Shown: piece after piece, positions 60,734 through 64,000 of the stretch | Position numbering within the stretch: position 1 is the first letter of the stretch | Layout of the letters: the number at the start of each line of letters is the position of its first letter | Assembly: GCF_016904885.1 (NCBI RefSeq) | Contig: NZ_JADWYI010000001.1 | Span: 6,138,001 to 6,202,000, forward strand | Length of the DNA stretch: 64,000 bases | Origin: Archangium primigenium | Lineage (GTDB): Bacteria; Myxococcota; Myxococcia; Myxococcales; Myxococcaceae | Reading direction: 5' to 3' | Program-made: the position numbers and the translations under genes | The notes under the pieces: model-generated | What the model was told of the DNA's origin: nothing | Seen by the model: only the letters and a program-made list of their open reading frames with translations | Databases searched by the model: none

Positions 60734-61211
60734 GCGAGGACTCGGCCACCATCGACACCGCCGTGGCGCACACGTCTTCCACGGAGAAGTCCTGATCCAA
60801 CACGACGCCGCCGGGGATGCGCGCCATGCGCGCGCGGAGCTTGGCGTTGGTGAAGGCGCTCACCAGCAGCACGGACACCTGGGGGTGCGTCTGGCACCAG
60901 CGCTCCAGGAGCGCCAGGCCCGCGTCGCCCAGCATCCGCGCGTTGCACACGAGCAGGTCCACCTCGGTGCGCCGCGCGAGGTTCTCCGACAGCCACCGCA
61001 GCGCGTCCGGCCCGTCCTCCAGCAGCCCCACCTCGAAGCGCTCCTGGGTGAGCCGCTCGTGCAGGAAGTGGCCCCGCTCGCGCAGGTTCTCCATCACCAC
61101 CACCCGGGGCGGCCCGCCGTCGACACCATCGCGCCGCGGCCGACGCTCCGCGCGTGAGCCCGAGGCGTTCTTGTTCTGCGCTGACACCGGAGGCGAATGC
61201 GTGACGGCCAT
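60723..61211 (-). CDS. Degenerate receiver (REC-like) domain protein
   Basis: 162 residues from the ATG at 61211. After a basic, disordered N-terminus (ERRPRRDGVDGGPP, about 1-33), a receiver-like fold follows: RVVVMENLRERGHFLHERL for strand 1/helix 1, VDLLVCNARMLGDAGLAL for strand 3, VSVLLVSAFTNAKLRARM for strand 4 and GVVLDQDFSVEDV for strand 5. The acidic pair reads EN, the phosphorylated Asp position reads Asn, and the Lys-Pro pair reads Gln-Asp. Only the Ser of strand 4 is kept. It is probably a pseudo-receiver working by binding rather than phosphorylation. An upstream extension to 61382 has no support. The 3' end overlaps yaeR by 11 bp tail to tail. Confidence 0.8.
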   Translation of the reverse strand: MAVTHSPPVSAQNKNASGSRAERRPRRDGVDGGPPRVVVMENLRERGHFLHERLTQERFEVGLLEDGPDALRWLSENLARRTEVDLLVCNARMLGDAGLALLERWCQTHPQVSVLLVSAFTNAKLRARMARIPGGVVLDQDFSVEDVCATAVSMVAESSLTS

Positions 61212-61747
61212 GGAGTCCTTCCGATGAACCGGTTTAGCAGAAGTCGTGCCGTTGCGTTCCACGTATCTTCCCACGAGCGGCCCGAGGAAGGACACCTCTA
61301 TTGTCGGAGGGCCGACGAATGAAGTGGGGCGGGGCGGGCCGCCGCATGAGGCATTCCGCCACATGCCCCTGACGCCTCCCACCCCCTACTTCGTCACGCC
61401 GGGCCTGTTTGCCAACGGGAGGGCGCTCGGGCCGCGTCGCCGTATCGTCTCTTGGACGACATGCCCTCACGTGTCGGCCACCGGACATGTGGAGCAAACG
61501 GACAAGGCCCGGTTCGCGCCTGTTCCTCTGCTCCCCAACCCTGCCGCGCCGCGCCAGGGACCGGCTCGGCCCAACCTCACCGCAAGTGCGCCAAATCGTT
61601 TGAACGCCAACCAGTTGCCGCACGTCCCGTGGGGGAAACCCGCGTAACTCCTGGAGACCCGGGGCAAACCGGCCGCTTGGCACGCGGGCTGCTTAGCCCC
61701 GGCGCGGGTCGGTCCATCGACACCCTTTTTCCAGGAGGAGCGCCGAG
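61212..61747. other. 536-bp intergenic region upstream of the glucan operon
   Basis: Lies between divergent starts at 61211 and 61748. Short frames here show no conserved protein features and no good ribosome site, so I call it non-coding. Apart from the candidate sigma-54 element at 61678-61692 I see no repeat or RNA gene, although a length of over 400 bp leaves room for a small RNA or enhancer sites. Confidence 0.5.
61678..61692 (+). promoter_or_regulatory. Candidate sigma-54 (-24/-12) promoter for opgG
   Basis: TGGCACGCGGGCTGC carries the invariant GG and GC separated by exactly 10 bases, as in TGGCAC-N5-TTGC; it departs only in CTGC for TTGC. It ends 55 bp before the opgG start. Sigma-54 promoters with activator sites upstream are common in myxobacteria. 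Confidence 0.5.
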
Positions 61748-63259
61748 GTGAGGTCAACGATGTGGGCGCGAGGCGCCTGTGCGCTGGGACTGATGTGGAC
61801 GCTGACGGCGTGTGCCGGCCCCCGGGCCACCACGGCGCCCTTTGGTCCGGAGACGGTGCGCGAGCGGGCCCGCGTGCTCGCGCGCACCCCCTACCAGAAG
61901 CCCGTGGCCTCGCTGCCCCCGGCCTACGCGCAGCTCACCTATGATCAGTACCGCGACATCCGCTTCCGCCCGGAGCGGGCGCGCTGGCGTGACGCGGGGG
62001 TGCCCTTCCAGGCGCAGTTCTTCGCCCCGGGCTTCTACTACACGTCGCCGGTGCCGATGCACGAGGTGGACGCGGGCCGCGCCGAGCCCATCCGCTTCTC
62101 GCCGGAGCTCTTCAGCTATGGCCCGCTGGTGAAGGAGCTGCCCGCGGCGCCCATCGCGGGCTTCGCCGGCTTCCGGCTGTCCCATCCGCTCAACCGGCCC
62201 GACTACTACGACGAGCTGGTCGCGTTCCTGGGCGCCAGCTACTTCCGCGCCCTGGGCCGCGGCAGTGTGTACGGCCTGTCCGCGCGCGGCCTCGCCATCG
62301 ACACCGCGCTGCCCGAGGGCGAGGAGTTCCCCGTCTTCCGCGAGTTCTGGCTGGAGAAGCCGACGGCGGGGGCGGATCGGGTGGTGGTGCACGCGCTGAT
62401 GGACAGCCCGAGCGTCACCGGGGCCTACCGCTTCGTCATCGTCCCGGGCGAGCGCACGGTGATGGAGGTGGACGCGGAGCTGCACGCGCGCAAGGCCATC
62501 AAGCGCCTGGGCGTGGCGCCGCTCACGAGCATGTACCTGTTCGGCGAGAACGACCGGGGCACGCTGGAGGACTTCCGGCCGGAGGTGCACGACTCGGACG
62601 GGCTCGCGCTGTGGATGAAGAACGGCGAGCACCTGTGGCGCCCGCTGCGCAACCCCTCCCACCTGAGCGTGTCCAGCTTCCAGGTGGACGGCCTGCACGC
62701 CTTCGGGCTGATGCAGCGCGACCGGGACTTCCGCTCCTACGAGGACCTGGAGGCGCGCTACGACAAGCGGCCCGGCGTGTGGGTGGAGCCGGTGGGCGAC
62801 TGGGGCCGGGGCGCGGTGCAGCTCGTGGAGATTCCCTCGCACCAGGAGTTCGACGACAACATCGTCGCCTACTGGGTGCCCGAGACGCCCGTCACCGCGG
62901 GCACCACGCTGCGCCTGGGATGGAAGCTCACCTGGGGCAGCGGCTCGCCCGAGCGGGCGCGCGAGGCGCTCGCCACCGCCACGCGCGTGGCCCCGGGCAG
63001 CACGCCGGGCGCCCGGCGCTTCGTGCTCGACTTCTCCCCGGGCGAGGGCACCCCGACGCAGGCCCCCGTGGAGGCCGTGGTCTCCACGACCTCGGGCCGC
63101 ATCGTGCACCCCATCACCCAGCGCAACGAGATGACCGGAGGCTGGCGCGCCACCTTCGAGCTCGTGCCGGAGGGCCACACGCCCGCCGAGCTGCGCTGCT
63201 TCCTTCGTAGCGGATCCGACACCCTGACCGAGACCTGGAGCTATCCATGGACGCCGTGA
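61748..63259 (+). CDS. opgG: Periplasmic glucan biosynthesis protein OpgG/MdoG family
   Basis: 503 residues from a GTG at 61748, with AGGAGG at 61733-61738; an ATG at 61760 is a valid alternative start. The family core is clear: [20 protein letters not shown] near the N-terminus, [60 protein letters not shown] and [11 protein letters not shown]. The Asp/Glu-lined cleft residues of OpgG are expected within these. The C-terminal Ig-like domain begins near residue 385. Unlike E. coli OpgG it has a lipoprotein-type signal (MWTLTACAG), so it may be membrane-anchored. It acts in building osmoregulated periplasmic (beta-1,2/1,6) glucans with OpgH. Confidence 0.95.
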   Translation: MRSTMWARGACALGLMWTLTACAGPRATTAPFGPETVRERARVLARTPYQKPVASLPPAYAQLTYDQYRDIRFRPERARWRDAGVPFQAQFFAPGFYYTSPVPMHEVDAGRAEPIRFSPELFSYGPLVKELPAAPIAGFAGFRLSHPLNRPDYYDELVAFLGASYFRALGRGSVYGLSARGLAIDTALPEGEEFPVFREFWLEKPTAGADRVVVHALMDSPSVTGAYRFVIVPGERTVMEVDAELHARKAIKRLGVAPLTSMYLFGENDRGTLEDFRPEVHDSDGLALWMKNGEHLWRPLRNPSHLSVSSFQVDGLHAFGLMQRDRDFRSYEDLEARYDKRPGVWVEPVGDWGRGAVQLVEIPSHQEFDDNIVAYWVPETPVTAGTTLRLGWKLTWGSGSPERAREALATATRVAPGSTPGARRFVLDFSPGEGTPTQAPVEAVVSTTSGRIVHPITQRNEMTGGWRATFELVPEGHTPAELRCFLRSGSDTLTETWSYPWTP

Positions 63260-63762
63260 TGACGCAGACCTTCACCTCCACCTCCCCGTCCCTGCACGCC
63301 GTCTCCGCCGGGACGCGCGCGGCGCTCGATGGGTTCTTCCGCTCCTTCGGCTTCAGCGCGCCCGAGGACTTGTCGCGCCTGGCCGACTGGGCGCTCGACA
63401 CGCGCCCCGGTGTGGAGCCGCACGAGGCGCTGGTGCTTGCCCGGGTGCGCATGGAGGGCTGGCTGATGGCGGTGCTCGGCCCGGCGCTCGTGGGCGGTCA
63501 GGGCTCGCCCCTGGCGCGGGGCCGCGCGGCGTTCGTGCTGAGTGACGGCGCGCGCTGGGGCGCGCGGGCGGTGACGCAGGGCCTGGGCGCGTTGTCGCTC
63601 GAGCAGGTGCGCGTCTTGCGCGACGCGGTGCCGGTGCCCGCGCCGCGCCCCATGCCCACGACCATGCCCGAGCAGCAGGTGGTGCTCTCGCCCCTGCGCG
63701 AGCTGCTGCGCCGCTTCGGGTGGCGTGCCGTGGGCACGCCCGACGTCTCCGTTTCCCGCTAG
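63247..63762 (+). CDS. Hypothetical protein between opgG and opgH
   Basis: 171 residues. The ATG at 63247 is preceded by GGAG at 63236-63239 and overlaps the opgG stop by 13 bp; an ATG at 63259 would give a TGATG overlap instead. No signal peptide or membrane segment. I see no family motif: a helical N-terminal part (AALDGFFRSFGFSAPEDLSR) is followed by RGRAAFVLSDGARWGARAVT and a Pro-rich linker (VPVPAPRPMPTT) before a short C-terminal helix (LRELLRRFGWRA). Its place between two glucan-synthesis genes suggests a regulatory or assembly role in the cytoplasm, which is inference. Confidence 0.8.
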   Translation: MDAVMTQTFTSTSPSLHAVSAGTRAALDGFFRSFGFSAPEDLSRLADWALDTRPGVEPHEALVLARVRMEGWLMAVLGPALVGGQGSPLARGRAAFVLSDGARWGARAVTQGLGALSLEQVRVLRDAVPVPAPRPMPTTMPEQQVVLSPLRELLRRFGWRAVGTPDVSVSR

Positions 63763-63780
63763 GCCCCTTCCGGAGTCCCC

Positions 63781-64000
63781 ATGCACGCGCATTCCTTCTC
63801 GCCCACGACGGCCGGGCTCCGGCGGGCGGGCGTCCTCGTTCCGGCCGCGCTGTCGACCCTCGCCGCGACGTGGGAGATGTCGCGGCTGCTCAGCGCCCAG
63901 GGCACGTCCGTGCCCGAGTGGGCGATGCTGGGGCTCTTCACCCTGTGCTTCGCGTGGATCGCCCTCTCCTTCTGGGCGGCCGTGGCGGGCTTCGTCCAGT
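63781..64000 (+). CDS. opgH: Glucan biosynthesis glucosyltransferase OpgH/MdoH, 5' part
   Basis: Starts at the ATG at 63781 with GGAG at 63772-63775, and runs off the right edge after 73 codons. The visible part has an N-terminal cytoplasmic tail and two hydrophobic segments: VLVPAALSTLAATWEMSRLL (about 19-38) and MLGLFTLCFAWIALSFWAAV (about 49-68). This matches the start of the OpgH membrane glycosyltransferase. The identification rests mainly on its place after opgG. Confidence 0.75.
   Translation, partial: MHAHSFSPTTAGLRRAGVLVPAALSTLAATWEMSRLLSAQGTSVPEWAMLGLFTLCFAWIALSFWAAVAGFVQ

Noticed and set aside
61246-61647. Possible 133-codon gene in the opgG upstream region
   Set aside because: No ribosome site, low-complexity Pro/Arg-rich product and no recognisable motif; better explained as non-coding.
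1-64000. CRISPR arrays, tRNA/rRNA genes, IS elements and prophage
   Set aside because: I looked for direct repeats with spacers, cloverleaf-like elements, and transposase or integrase motifs in the translated genes and saw none. A tRNA missed by eye remains possible.

Overview
The window is about 70% G+C with strong third-position G/C bias. It encodes many signal-peptide lipoproteins, multi-domain surface proteins, a chemoreceptor, a caspase-fold protein and a RiPP-type export cluster. This combination suggests a myxobacterium, probably of the Cystobacter/Archangium/Myxococcus group. The taxonomic call is inference from gene content, not from a marker gene. I saw no tRNA, rRNA, IS element, prophage or CRISPR array.

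Region A (1-38,032) is a giant surface-protein locus. On the minus strand, from upstream to downstream, it holds a PpiC-type lipoprotein (36,966-36,061), a trypsin-fold lipoprotein whose catalytic Ser position reads Ala (35,958-34,327), one reading frame of 10,034 codons (34,330-4,226), a second PpiC lipoprotein (4,229-3,381) and an Ig-domain lipoprotein that runs off the left edge (3,384-1). The last four genes are joined by three successive ATGA stop/start overlaps. A third PpiC lipoprotein diverges at 37,082. The giant protein has about 21 Ig-like repeats, then seven copies of a roughly 620-residue super-module (repeat propeller, SbsA-type Ig, IPT, IPT), then more Ig and propeller blocks and a Cys-containing Ig tail. 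The likely reading is one very long extracellular protein with dedicated prolyl isomerase/chaperone lipoproteins.

Region B (38,045-41,645) has a TetR-SDR operon with a clear palindromic operator, a caspase-like protease with a peptidoglycan-binding domain, and a divergent dienelactone hydrolase.

Region C (41,815-47,671) is a RiPP cluster: a LanC-like cyclase with a Cys-Cys-Gly zinc motif, an LLM-family flavoenzyme, a 66-residue precursor with a double-Gly leader and a Cys/Thr core, an HlyD adaptor and a C39-peptidase ABC exporter. No dehydratase gene lies in the window. Stem-loops flank the precursor gene.

Region D (47,699-56,159) has a GH16 beta-glucanase lipoprotein, an Ig/SbsA-domain lipoprotein, an AraC-type regulator, a Gly-rich envelope protein, an orphan RND adaptor, a YdjM-type membrane hydrolase and an aldo/keto reductase.

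Region E (56,368-58,690) is a tightly overlapping operon of a LOG phosphoribohydrolase, a divergent isoprenyl-diphosphate-synthase homologue lacking the IPP-binding motif, and a HAD phosphatase. Region F (58,725-64,000) has a HAMP-less chemoreceptor, a YaeR-type VOC protein, a degenerate receiver protein, and the start of an osmoregulated glucan operon (opgG, a small unknown gene, opgH) behind a candidate sigma-54 promoter.
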